Positions 38,061 through 48,571 of a stretch of DNA of 64,000 nucleotides are shown here, one piece after another. Position numbers and translations under genes: made by a program. Under the pieces are notes generated by a model, which searched no databases, was not told the origin of the DNA, and saw only the letters and a program-made list of their open reading frames with translations. Every line of letters starts with the position of its first letter. Within the stretch, counting starts at the first letter, position 1. This DNA is from Zanthoxylum bungeanum (lineage: Eukaryota > Streptophyta > Magnoliopsida > Sapindales > Rutaceae): NCBI GenBank assembly GCA_019454045.1, contig SKCR01021363.1, positions 1-64,000 of the forward strand, written 5' to 3'.

Positions 38061-40136
38061 TGTTGGATAATATGACCCATAGCGTCACTATTTGTACAGA
38101 TCATAGTGTTGTTGTACAAATTAACTATGTGACAAGGAAATTGCACTCTCATCATTTGTGATTAGATCACCTTAGATATATAAATGAAGAGAGGTCCCTA
38201 TGATTAGTTCCTGGATTGAGAATGATATGAGACAGTATCAGTCCACGAAGGATTAATCATTAAATATCCATAGCCGGAGTATTATCGAGACTGGACATCG
38301 ATAATGCGGAATAGGCTAGTATTGCACTTGTGCGCGTTGTGAGGGCACAACGGCATAGTTCTCATATATTTGGGTATTGGATACTCATGCAAGTGCGATA
38401 GGAGGTTGTGTTTCACCGATGGTACGGGAAACAGCTTCGCTCTGGATAGACCCCTCGGAATCCCATTGGTATTATGACTATGTGTCTATGGGAGTCCGAC
38501 ATCAGGGTAGGTGTGTATGGTCTTAACCTGAGACTTGCACCGCTAATGCTTGCGACAATCAATATGCTTTAGTTGAGGTCGTCCAGGACTCTAACCGGTT
38601 CTGTGTACGCCAATGCTGGGTATATTGAGAATCGTAGAGTGTTGGGTGTGATGTCAAGACGGAAGTATCACTCCAGTCATAGTGGAGATGATGTCACGCA
38701 GGATACGGTATTAGTGCTCTTAAGTGCTGGCCGGCCATCGGGATATTATGACAAGGTCATGTATATCCGATTATAGAGACTAGTTACCAGACATCCGATA
38801 TGTGCTTCGGACGGGGCAGACACTTATCCAGCCCCAGCCCTAGCACGTGACTATCCGATACTGGGCCGATATACACAATACTTGGTATACTACGCCTGAT
38901 ATAGATCTTAAATATTCTTAGATGAATATGACCGGAGAATTGGATAGACTTCGTGCTTTGCTAGAAGCCGATCTTGTCTCGTAAATCGGTAGAACGTAGT
39001 ACTTGGTACGTACGTGATTCGGATATTTCGACGACCGTATTTACTGCCGAATTATCCGGGGATCTCATGGGTTGCTTCCCGATAATGCACCGATGACGCA
39101 TAACTCGCACTCATTAATAATCTGGGATTATATAGAAGAGAGAGAAAATTAATCTAGGATTAATTACGGAGATATTTTATCTAGGATAAAATATCGTATA
39201 GAGAGAGATAACGATTAATTTGGAATTAATCGATAAATTAATATATTCGATATATTAAACGAAATTGGATTTCGACGCGGAATTGAAATTGGATTTTAAT
39301 TCGGGCGAAATTAATTCGTTAGCGACGTGAATAGTGAATTCGCTAGGCGTAATCATTTAATTACGACGCAACGGAAAACTCGCTAATTGGAATTAGCGTA
39401 CCCGAGCCCGAGTGTGATTGCGAGCGCATTCGTATTTCGAATTCGAGTGCGGCGACGCAAGTCACATCAAGCGTCAAATCATTCGTCACATCAAGCGTCA
39501 AATCAAATGTCACTTTGAGTGATGTGATTGATTGATGTGATTGATTGATTGAAAGACTACATGTCACTTTTATAAAGTGAAATGAATAGTTGATGGCTTT
39601 AGGTGAAATAGTGTTAGTTGGTGAGATTTTTACCATTTTAATTCTTTATTGAATTATTTGGTAATTGTTTAATGTATTTTTTTGAAAAATATATAAGGCA
39701 TTTTTGAAATGCTTTACTTATCTAATTAACACATTTTCTCTCCATCTCTCCCTCTCTCTAATTCACGCCCAAGGGGCTTCATTTCTCTCCTATTTTCACA
39801 GCTCACTGCCGTGAGCTTCTAGGGAAGCATGAGTGCGTTTTTGATGCAAAAACGCAAGTGCTAGCACACTTACGAGACTTGCGAAGGTGTTAGGGAAGTC
39901 CACCCATGAGGCGGGATCCGTTCGATGAAGTTTGGAGCTTCAAAACTGGATCCAAAACTGCCCAACCAGTGAGCAAATTCTGCAGCAGTTCAGGCGTGAA
40001 AACAGTGGGGTTTTTGGCTTGATTCGTCTCCAAATCGTCTCAACCGATCGATGTGAGTATTCCGCAACTTCGTCGATATGTATTCGCAATGTTTTTCATG
40101 CTTATAATCGATCTGAGACCTTAATAGTAACCAACA
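38061..40136 (+). repeat. 3' LTR of Copia B
   Basis: 2076 bp, ends CCAACA, and is almost identical to 30148-32228. One visible difference is a missing 'cgaattaatttaga' near 39308. Others are mostly single bases or homopolymer lengths. Confidence 0.93.
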
Positions 40137-40620
40137 ATTGTCACGACCGACCTCATGAAGACCGATCAGACGGCGAGTCGTGTTCAAGATGACGACACCC
40201 TACTCTTGCGGATAAGATAAACAAATTATCCTACTCTCACAAGGAAATGAAGTCAGAATCCGAAAAGGAGTATGAAAAGAGAAGGGAAAATCAGACTTGG
40301 AATCCTTGCAAGGAAAGAAGACTAAAATTCGACTAGGATTTCTTATGCAAATAGGAAGTCTGATTTCTGTGATATTATAAATAGGAGGGCATAGTATGTG
40401 TAAAATCATGATCAAAAAGGGTTGAGATCAAGATCATTATTGTGAGACTTGTAAACAAAAGAGAGAGCTGAGAAAGATGTTTGAAGTAATAAAAAGTACC
40501 ATCCTGTTCTTGTCCGTGGACGTAGGTCGGATCCAAAATCCACCGAACCACGTTAAATCTCCTTGTTGATTGGTGTGTTTATCTGCCTCTCGCTAAATTT
40601 GCTTTTGGTCCCCCCATAAC
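40137..40620 (+). repeat. Tat-like Gypsy LTR, second part
   Basis: Continues the GACCG-rich LTR from before Copia B. TATAAATAGGAGGG (about 40376-40389) is a good TATA box. The downstream 'gtccgtggacgtaggtcggatcc...ccaccgaaccacgttaaatc' and 'cccccataacaaaacaaattcac' are typical of the transcribed end of Tat/Retand-type Gypsy LTRs. No gene is present. Confidence 0.65.
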
Positions 40621-41630
40621 AAAACAAATTCACTATTGAAGGAGGATTACCTCGGAGGTGATATTCTCACATTACCCTGAGACCAAAATCAGCCGTCAAC
40701 ATAAGAGTTTGAGACAATCAGAGATTTTACCTACTCCATTTAAGCCCAAAAAGGATGATTTGATTGCGAGGTTTCCAACCATAAAAAATAAATTACAGTT
40801 CAACATAAAGCGAAAAATAGTATGTGTAGTTCAGCAAGTATAGTTATATAGAGTTAAGTAAAACATGTTAATTTTCTTTGAATAGATGTGTTATTTTTAA
40901 TTACATTTTTATAATTTTAACCTAATCGTTAATTCGCCACAAGCTCATTTTAAGCATTTGAATATTTAATATGATATTACATAATATAATAAATTATCTG
41001 ATAAATATATTAAGAGAAGTCAATTAAAGGTTTGTATTGGAAAGTGCCAGGAATTTATTGCTTAATGCGAATCTGATTAGGGTTGGGTAAGTTTCCGTAC
41101 TCGTTAAGAATTGTTGAATCCGTCCTTAAATTTGTAGGACGGAGCACATACGAGAACATTAATTAAAATTGGTGGTTAGTGTCTCTATATATATCGGAGT
41201 CACATCATTTGATTAATAAATTACAGTAGTAAATTGAATAGTTATTATTCTTCGCTTTACCTATAAATACTCAAAAACTTATAAAATACTTTCAAAATTA
41301 AATAGACTATAATAAAAATATTGACTTTTTTTCAACTCTGCAATTCTTGTGTACAAGCATCGTTAAAGGTAAGGTTGTCATGTGTCCGTATTATTACAAC
41401 GGTACTCGTCGATTTACATAGGATGAATTATTTGAATTTTTATTTTCAATTTGGGTAGTCTATCTAGTACCTGATGGATACCCAATTTTCGAACAACACA
41501 TTGGGAAGAAGAGAAGTGAATGTGTCCACCGAGTCACATTCAACAATTGTTTTCTTTGTGATTTTCTATTTGCTTACCATGTTTGCTTTGGTTCCCAACT
41601 AATCAAATAAATTCACAACCGTCAATAGTT
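40621..41630 (+). repeat. Unassigned AT-rich sequence ending in a second Tat-like LTR end
   Basis: The first 900 bases have nothing I recognise. From about 41510, 'tgtccaccgagtcacattcaacaattg...aataaattcacaaccgtcaatag' parallels the LTR end at 40535-40625, so a second related LTR terminus lies here, directly before a PBS. Confidence 0.5.
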
Positions 41631-41649
41631 GGTGCCGTCTGTGGGGAAC
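41631..41649 (+). other. Tat/Gypsy primer-binding region
   Basis: TGGTGCCGTCTGTGGGGAA is very close to the TGGCGCCGTCTGTGGGAA-type sequence that follows the 5' LTR in Tat-lineage Gypsy elements. It marks the start of a plus-strand internal region. Confidence 0.75.
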
Positions 41650-41678
41650 GGTACAAAAAACAGCAAATATACTAAGAT

Positions 41679-42240
41679 AATGGCAAAAGATGGAAACCAC
41701 AGGACTTCAGAGACTTCACCAACGGAATGAATGGAGAAGATGAAAGAAACCTTCTGGAATGAAAGGGAAGATGCTCGAAAGGAGAGAGGAAATAACAACC
41801 TTGTTGTATTGATGGCTACTACTACTATTTCCAAAACTGCTACCTTCCATCCTTCGCTATTCCACTTCAATAACTAATCATCAACAAGTTGTATTGCCAT
41901 AACCACCCCACATTGCCATGGCTGAGCCATTCACTAGACCACCAACATGAGGAATAGGAGGAGAAGTAATTAGCTGTAAAATTAGAGACCCAATTTTAAT
42001 CATGGGGACGATTTCAACATATTCATTAAGAAATTTGCAGTAGCAGAAAAACCCCATTTTGCCTATCAAAAACTATGACAAAAAAACTACGATTATGATA
42101 ATAACATATCCCCAATATGAAAGCCACAAAGTTGGGGAAGAATCGATAGAAGAGTGGATGCAAGAATAAAAATGTTCATCATACATCTAACATTCAGAAC
42201 AGTCGAACGACACCTGCTGGAATGAGGAGATGCTAAGGCA
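41679..42240 (+). pseudogene. Tat-like gag remnant
   Basis: Starts ATGGCAAAAGATGGAAACCA some 30 bases after the PBS region, as in Tat gag genes, but meets stops within 20 codons. Later pieces suggest a gag core in other frames ('agaccaccaacatgagg', then 'ttaagaaatttgcagtagcagaaa'). No pol is seen after it. Confidence 0.45.
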
Positions 42241-42723
42241 TCATCAACCAGAAATCTTGGAAGGCGATCTATATAGCACGGTTGGGTAGGAGGACATACA
42301 TAACAATTTTAGCCTTGGGAGGATCATAGCACGCATGGTGAGAGGACATGCATGTCGTTTGACATCCTCATTTGAGGTGCATAGCGCGGGGAAGGCTCCA
42401 AAACATGTGTGGCATTTGGAGTCTCGGGGTAACCACAACAAGTATAATAAGGGGGCCTCCGTGGTAATTGTAGCCTCGAGGTCTACAAAACATTGGGAGG
42501 GATTATGCCCCTATGGCCTTTGACACCCATTTCTAGGATCCATAGTCTGGGGTTAACCAAAATCTCTAGGGAGATCAGGTTGGGAGATATATATCGCGTA
42601 AGTCCCTCGGACCTCTGTGGCTAATTATAGCTCATAAGGGTTAGAATTTCTCCCTCAAGGCCTTATTATTTTATTAATGGCATGAGGATGAGAGTTTTCC
42701 CTCGTGATTTTTTGATTTTGCAG
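42241..42723 (+). repeat. Probable Tat-like noncoding sequence
   Basis: Contains repeated blocks such as 'gcgcggggaaggctcc', 'tctcggggtaaccac', 'gggggcctccgtggtaatt' and 'ccctcggacctctgtgg', typical of the 3' noncoding part of Tat elements. It ends at the TGCAG duplication of element E, so the Tat coding region has been lost by deletion. Confidence 0.45.
42719..42723. repeat. Target site duplication of element E (TGCAG, left)
   Basis: TGCAG before the left LTR is repeated exactly at 47850-47854 after the right LTR. This shows that 42724-47849 inserted as a unit. Confidence 0.95.
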
Positions 42724-43825
42724 TGAAAATTCGGGGTTATCCTAAGTTCTGACCCTATGCGGAATTACAGACAATAAGCAGGACAAGTCCTGTTACTGCT
42801 ACTATGGAATTGCAACAGGCAAATTAACAGGCAACCACAACAATAAAATCCACAATATTAATTCAGTACAAATAATAAATTGCGGAAACGTAAAACAATC
42901 ACACAAAATTCAACACAATAATTTTGGTGACGAAGTGGAAAACTCTTCCGAGTAAAAAACCACTCCGGGTATAGGCTACCACCCGAATCCACTATATCGA
43001 GAAAAACGTACAGCGATGGTCAAGACCTATGGTGGCAACTCCACCGACTCAAGTACCTCTATACTGCAAGAACTCAAGGCAACTCCTCAAGCCCGCGACC
43101 CACGGTTTTCTTCAGAACCTCTGAAGTCTCTGAGTAGATTGTATCTCCTCTGAACGCCGGAACTCCGACTACCAAACTTCCTCCTAAAGAACTCTAAAGG
43201 ATTAGAGAATTTGGGTTAGGTTGTGTTGGAGGTTTATCAAAGAATGGATTTCACCATTAACAAAGAAGACATAAGATTCAAAGAGTCTTCAAGGTGAAAT
43301 CAAAGAGAGTTGAAAGCTTTGAGAGTATTTGGCTCAAGAGAAATATGCTTCAACTAATGAGAATGGCGGCTAAGGGCTAAATTTATAGGTAGGGTGAAAA
43401 CCTAGGGTTTTGCAGGCCAAAAACGCGTTCAGATCGCAGTCGCGTTCGAACGCTTACTAGAACGTTACACGAACGCGCCCTTTCTGTGAAGACTCGTTCG
43501 AACGCCAATCGAACGCACAACGAACGTGAGCTCTCTGGAATGCTCCCGTTTGAACCCCACAAGAACGTGCCTCGAACGTTTGCTCTCTGGAATGCTCCCG
43601 TTCGAACCAAATAAAGAACGTGTCACTAACGCCACACGTTCGAACCCACAAACGAACGCAGCACTAACGCCAATCATTCGAACACTGCAACAAACGCACC
43701 ACGAACGCATGTCTGATGCACAGCAGCCAGAAACCAGTCCAATTGCACAAAGATCTTCATGAAAGATTACAACTCAATTGAACTTGTTTTGTCACGGACA
43801 CATGCCAATAAAAAAGGTGCTAACA
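42724..43825 (-). repeat. 3' LTR of element E
   Basis: 1102 bp, matching 46748-47849 with only a handful of differences (for example ctcccgtttgaac versus ctctcgttcgaac). A minus-strand TATA-like CTATAAATTTA lies near 43380-43390. The block 43425-43720 holds repeated CGTTCGAACG-like palindromes and two copies of 'gctctctggaatgctccc'. Confidence 0.95.
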
Positions 43826-43840
43826 ATCTCCCCCTTTGGC
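43826..43840 (-). other. Polypurine tract of element E
   Basis: On the minus strand CCAAAGGGGGAGAT directly precedes the LTR start TGTTAGCACC. Further AAGGGGGAGA copies lie at about 44104-44112, 44181-44190 and 44201-44210. Confidence 0.88.
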
Positions 43841-45521
43841 ATTCCGTGACAAAACACTACCTAATACAAAGACTACGGTAATAGACCCAAAAAGCAAATA
43901 GTCAACTGTCAACCATCAAAACAGTGACTTATTACAAATGGACTCGATCTAACACCTAACAAAGTAGTCTTGAAAGTAATGCCACCGCAGCAACATGCCA
44001 CCTGAAACATCCACAGACAACAATATACCGTGAAAAGTATTGGGATAATCAAATAGAACATAAAGCAGGTAAAAATCTCATACATGTACAAGTAGAAATC
44101 CTTCTCCCCCTTAATCTTAGCTCCCCTTAAAACGGAGATATCTAAAGGATATTCTACGACTTCCTCCTATATATTAAGGCTCTCCCCCTTAATATATTAC
44201 TCTCCCCCTTTTTGTCACGAAATGACAAAGGGTAAAAGAAACAGGAAAAGTAACAGGAGAACAAGAGAAAACACATGCAAGAGCATAAACAACCAGGAAT
44301 TACTCCCCCCCCACTAACAGGCACATACAGTTAGTAAAATAACACACGGGAAGCAAACCAAAACTTAGAAAGGTGCACAGGAAAGAACAAAAAAAATTGG
44401 TATGTAATAACATGAAGCGCACACACAGGCACATACTGAGATAAATAAAAATCCTGTCAAAAACTGACTGAAACAACATTTCAAGCTTATACAATGATAC
44501 CCAGTCAGTATTCAGCTGTTTATGACATGAAACAATATGCATCATTTTAAAAGAGGCTAAATACAGCACTTATGCATATGACATAAACACCAAAGCATAT
44601 AAAGCACTTGCGTGGAAAAATAAAGTGCATAACAAATCAAGGCTTAAGACCTTATTTTATGAGCTGGACACAGCCAAAGAAATACATTTCTAAACAAACC
44701 AAGTCCACAAAATATGTGTTCAAACCCAGCACCACTAGGACCTGAAAATAAGCAACATTTGTTGCATGCTACATTGTTTACCCCAGAAAAATCATGAGCT
44801 CATATTTAATAACTCTTTCGAGTGAAGGGTTTTTGCCCTTATCTTTTGAATTTGGCCATTTTGGCTCTTTTACACTTGAGTCTCATTTTTTTTTAAATTT
44901 ATTTCTTTTTACTTTTGCACAAGGGGATATCAAGGTCATCTAGTCAAAGGTCACACTATTAAGCAAACAAAGCATGGAAGAGATTAGATTGCCATTCCAA
45001 AAACTCATACATGCGACCAAGCCTTGACAAAATAAAAACGTGTATGTGAAGGTGCAAGCACAGGATATACCAAAGGTTTTTTTTTATCACATACACTCAT
45101 GCATATAGAGCATTAAGAAAAATAACAGCATATCATACATGCATAATCATATATCCTACATACCAGGATCATATGCACATGATATTCATGCTCTAACAAG
45201 CCATAAAAATATTTTGGTCTTTTTCAAAATATATAATTTTTTTTTTGATTTTTCAATTTTAAAGCACAAAAAGAATAAAGACACAAAACAGGTTGTAAAA
45301 CATCCAATGGTACGTGGAGTTGTATCCTGAGTGCAGATCATACTACCGTCCATTCAGAATCGGCTATGAAATTTATGTCCGGGTTTCCATCCTATATACC
45401 AAGGGATATAAAAAAAAAACAAGACACACACACCCATATGCTGTGAAAACAAAATAAACGTGCAAAAAATATAAAACACACACACACACACACATGCAAT
45501 GGGAAAATAAAAATGCATCTT
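43841..45521 (-). other. 3' noncoding interior of element E
   Basis: 1.7 kb between the gag-like ORF and the polypurine tract. It has no ORF with recognisable homology, extra polypurine tracts at its 3' end (44100-44215), a possible hairpin 'tttgtcacgaaatgacaaa' at 44212-44230, and (CA)n and poly-A/T tracts near 45410-45500. This is where pol would normally lie. Confidence 0.75.
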
Positions 45522-46706
45522 TTAGGCAGAGTTACACCGAAGTGCACTCTCATCATATCCATCAGGACATGCAGAAGTAGATGGGAAAACATCTTGTTTC
45601 CTCACCCAAACCTTTCTAGAAACCTCTTTCAAACGAGAGTTCCCAGACAACAAAGCAAGTTTCTCACTCAAAAATTGAGCTTGTTTGGTTAGTGCAGAAA
45701 CTTGAGACATTAGATTTGACGAATCAAATCTAGGAGACATACTCTTAGGCCTTCTCTTTTGCTTGTGCAATATGAAACACTTAGGCCTAATATGTCCAGC
45801 CTTGCCACAGTGGTGGCACACAGGCACAAACCTCAGACGAGAGCGAGGTTTACCCACAGCACCTCTAGATCGAGGTTGGGTCACAGGACGAGGAATAAAT
45901 GGAGGAATAACATGACTACACTCAACAGGTTTCTTGCCTAAGTCATGTTTAGCTGCGACAGACACAGCTTTGGAAGAAGAAGCCTTCTCACAGTTAGGCT
46001 CAAAAATAATACCTAACATACGGTCCACATTTTTATTCTCACTAGAAAATACAGACAATTGGGTTCTAGTATCTTCAAGTTCAGTTTCTAATATTTGGAC
46101 CCTATTAATTAGACCTCTATTCCTCTCCTCCAGGTCATCAAACATCAAAAGGCTTTGCTCAAATTTGGCTTGAGCTTCATTCTTTTCTAGCTCAACATCT
46201 TTCAGCCTTTTATTGACCTCTATGTTAGTCTTCTTAATAGCTAAACTCTCATTAAACAGTTCAACATAAGCTACCTGAAGACTTTCCTCATCTATAGACT
46301 CATCAAGAGAGACTTCTGAATCAGCATCATTAACAAAAATCTCTCTCTCATCAGTCACACTAGCAATAAAAGCAATATAATTGCCTTTAGGAGAGTCATC
46401 ACCTTCAGAATCACTAAGTGATGCTGTCAAGGCTTTCTTGCCTTTAGCCCTAAGGTATGTGGGACACTCAGATCTAACATGCCCATATCCTTCACATTCA
46501 TGGCACTGGACACCTCGGGATCTATTATCCATATTCCCTCTAGACTCTCTATTGCCATGCCTACTATCTCTAGGCTTATTCTCCATATTTTTATCACTGC
46601 TATGGCCACTCTTCCTAAGTTTAAGAAATTTCTTAAACTTCTTTGTGAACAAGGCCAAATCACGATACGTGAGGGAATCACAATTTAATGGTTGACTATG
46701 CTCCAT
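45522..46706 (-). CDS. Gag-like protein with two CCHC zinc knuckles and a coiled coil (element E)
   Basis: An intact 394-residue ORF whose ATG lies about 30 bases after the PBS. N-terminal basic region: residues 20-60, KFKKFLKLRK. Zinc knuckle 1: CHECEGYGHVRSEC, residues 68-81. An acidic segment follows (98-145, many Asp/Glu/Ser), then a predicted coiled coil (about 145-225, Leu/Glu/Lys/Arg-rich). A basic Pro/Arg linker (265-295) leads to knuckle 2, CHHCGKAGHIRPKC (297-310), and a second short helical region (331-355). KVWVRK near the end resembles the gag end just before protease in Sireviruses. The N-terminal gag capsid core is missing. Likely role: RNA binding or packaging in trans, not particle building by itself. 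Ends TAA/TAG without running into protease. Confidence 0.85.
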   Translation of the reverse strand: MEHSQPLNCDSLTYRDLALFTKKFKKFLKLRKSGHSSDKNMENKPRDSRHGNRESRGNMDNRSRGVQCHECEGYGHVRSECPTYLRAKGKKALTASLSDSEGDDSPKGNYIAFIASVTDEREIFVNDADSEVSLDESIDEESLQVAYVELFNESLAIKKTNIEVNKRLKDVELEKNEAQAKFEQSLLMFDDLEERNRGLINRVQILETELEDTRTQLSVFSSENKNVDRMLGIIFEPNCEKASSSKAVSVAAKHDLGKKPVECSHVIPPFIPRPVTQPRSRGAVGKPRSRLRFVPVCHHCGKAGHIRPKCFILHKQKRRPKSMSPRFDSSNLMSQVSALTKQAQFLSEKLALLSGNSRLKEVSRKVWVRKQDVFPSTSACPDGYDESALRCNSA

Positions 46707-46735
46707 AGCTAAAGGGTCAAGGATCGAGTTCAGTC

Positions 46736-46747
46736 TCTGATACCAAT
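46736..46747 (-). other. Primer-binding site of element E
   Basis: On the minus strand TTGGTATCAGAG directly follows the right LTR (which ends ...TTTTCA at 46748 in element sense). It is an initiator-Met type PBS and sets the element orientation. Confidence 0.88.
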
Positions 46748-47849
46748 TGAAAATTCGGGGTTATCCTAAGTTCTGACCCTATGCGGAATTACAAACAATA
46801 AGCAGGACAAGTCATGTTACTGCTACTATGGAATTGCAACAGGCAAATTAACAGGCAACCACAACAATAAAATCCACAATATTAATTCAGTACAAATAAT
46901 AAATTGCGGAAACGTAAAACAATCACACAAAATTCAACACAATAATTTTGGTGACGAAGTGGAAAACTCTTCCGAGTAAAAAACCACTCCGGGTATAGGC
47001 TACCACCCGAATCCACTATATCGAGAAAAACTTACAACGATGGTCAAGACCTATGGTGGCAACTCCACCGACTCAAGTACCTCTATACTGCAAGAAATCA
47101 AGGCAACTTCTCAAGCCCGCGACCCACGGTTTTCTTCAGAACCTCTGAAGTCTCTGAGTAGATTGTATCTCCTCTGAACGCCGGAACTCCGACTACCAAA
47201 CTTCCTCCTAAAGAACTCTAAAGGATTAGGGAATTTGGGTTAGGTTGTGTTGGAGGTTTATCAAAGAATGGATTTCACCATTAACAAAGAAGACATAAGA
47301 TTCAAAGAGTCTTCAAGGTGAAATCAAAGAGAGTTGAAAGCTTTGAGAGTATTTGGCTCAAGAGAAATATGCTTCAACTAATGAGAATGGAGGCTAAGGG
47401 TTAAATTTATAGGTAGGGTGAAAACCTAGGGTTTTGCAGGCCAAAAACGCGTTCAGATCGCAGTCGCGTTCGAACGCTTACTAGAACGTTACACGAACGC
47501 GCCCTTTCTGTGAAGACTCGTTCGAACGCCAATCGAACGCACAACGAACGTGAGCTCTCTGGAATGCTCTCGTTCGAACCCCACAAGAACGTGCCTCGAA
47601 CGTTTGCTCTCTGGAATGCTCCCGTTCGAACCCAATAAAGAACGTGCCACTAACGCCACACGTTCGAACCCACAACGAACGCAGCACTAACGCCAATCGT
47701 TCGAACACTGCAACAAACGCACCACGAACGCATGTCTGATGCACAGCAGCCAGAAACCAGTCCAATTGCACAAAGATCTTCATGAAAGATTACAACTCAA
47801 TTGAACTTGTTTTGTCACGGACACATGCCAATAAAAAAAGGTGCTAACA
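46748..47849 (-). repeat. 5' LTR of element E
   Basis: 1102 bp, the partner of 42724-43825. It contains the same palindrome cluster at about 47450-47740 and the same TATA-like element near 47404-47414. The ORF at 47481-47783 (minus) is made of the palindromic repeats and is not a gene. Confidence 0.95.
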
Positions 47850-47854
47850 TGCAG

Positions 47855-48571
47855 GACTTAGCATAACATTCCCATGGAGTTTCAGATTAGATGGCTTGGA
47901 TTCAGTCTTTCCCCCAAGGGCTTTTTTTGTCAGATCGGTTTAGGGCTAACTTAAATCCTGCCGAGGCCCTATTGCTGTGTTGTGGCGCTGAAGTTGCTGA
48001 AGAGGAACTGGCTTGTGCTGGTGTTCTCTCTGCTCTCAAATGTTGAACAATTCTTGTTGTAAGTGTAGTGGTGGCTTGTATTGATTCTTTTCTATGATCT
48101 ATAGGCACCCTGACTGCTACACAAAGGTTAGTGATAAGACTACAATATAAAAGTCCAGTCCGTGCAGACTGTGCTACCCGAACAATATTGCTAGATAGCA
48201 GCCCTCATATGTCAATGGTATGTCCTTCATGCAAAGAGTAGAAGGGTATAGGTTAAAAAGTGAAACCACACTCGAGCATCAGTTTTAAGATACCTAGAAC
48301 TCATTTTGACATATTCCCCACTATTGTTGATATCCCAGACAACATTGGGGAAGCATAGTGTCCCTGTGATATAGTCTAGGTCATGGTGCTCAATAGTTTC
48401 TGTGTATTCATCTCCCTCTATATTTGGCAACCTATAAAACCTATTGATCGTGGATCGATCAAATGCCACTATCCGACCTCTAATAAAAACCTGATACGCT
48501 AGGTGCTCATAAGCATTAGCGTAAAAAACTCTAATCAGAGGAATGCATGCATGGGTAGATTGCTTGCACAA
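47855..48571 (-). pseudogene. Plant retroelement ORF of 'putative plant transposon protein' type, broken
   Basis: Two open pieces on the minus strand, 48571-48227 (114 codons) and 48108-47902 (68 codons), appear to be one protein. The first has the family pattern: VFYANAYEH, then VFIRGRIVAFDRSTINRFYRLP, then a Leu-rich stretch, then ARVWFHFLTYTLL. The second frame continues with RVAQSARTGLLYCSLITNLCVAVRVP upstream of its ATG and then a Ser/Ala/Gln-rich tail. This domain (Pfam-type 'putative plant transposon protein', recalled not searched) is common in plant Gypsy-associated repeats, with no known biochemical role. At least one frameshift near 48225 breaks it. Element E sits at its downstream side. 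Confidence 0.65.

Larger units (their letters stand above)
30148..40136 (+). mobile_element. Ty1/Copia element B, complete LTR pair, non-coding interior
   Basis: A 10-kb element with two LTRs of 2081 and 2076 bp (TGTTGG...CCAACA), PBS, leader, wrecked gag-pol and polypurine tract. Flanks ATTTT (30143-30147) and ATTGT (40137-40141) look like a target duplication with one mismatch. The LTRs differ at roughly two to three dozen sites (about 98-99% identical), while the gag-pol interior is riddled with indels and stops. It is a non-autonomous copy that must have moved using proteins made elsewhere, or else its interior decayed before its last transposition. Confidence 0.92.
42724..47849 (-). mobile_element. 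Non-autonomous Sirevirus-like Copia element E (gag-only)
   Basis: A 5126-bp complete unit with two 1102-bp near-identical LTRs (TGAAAATTCGGGG...GGTGCTAACA on plus; TGTTAG start on minus), a TGCAG target duplication, a PBS on the minus strand beside the right LTR, one intact 394-codon gag-like ORF, and polypurine tracts beside the left LTR. Protease, integrase, RT and RNase H are absent. LTR palindrome clusters and multiple polypurine tracts are traits described for Sireviruses. The structure fits the class of terminal-repeat elements with a GAG domain, moved by enzymes from a related full element. Confidence 0.9.

Noticed and set aside
43383..43762. Four overlapping ORFs with Phe-Glu-Arg repeats in the E LTR, and 47481-47783
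   Set aside because: They arise from the palindromic CGTTCGAACG array in the LTR. Frames differ between the two LTR copies.
45759..46695. Plus-strand ORFs (60-104 codons) over the E gag region
   Set aside because: They are shadows of the 394-codon minus-strand gag ORF, which carries the zinc knuckles.
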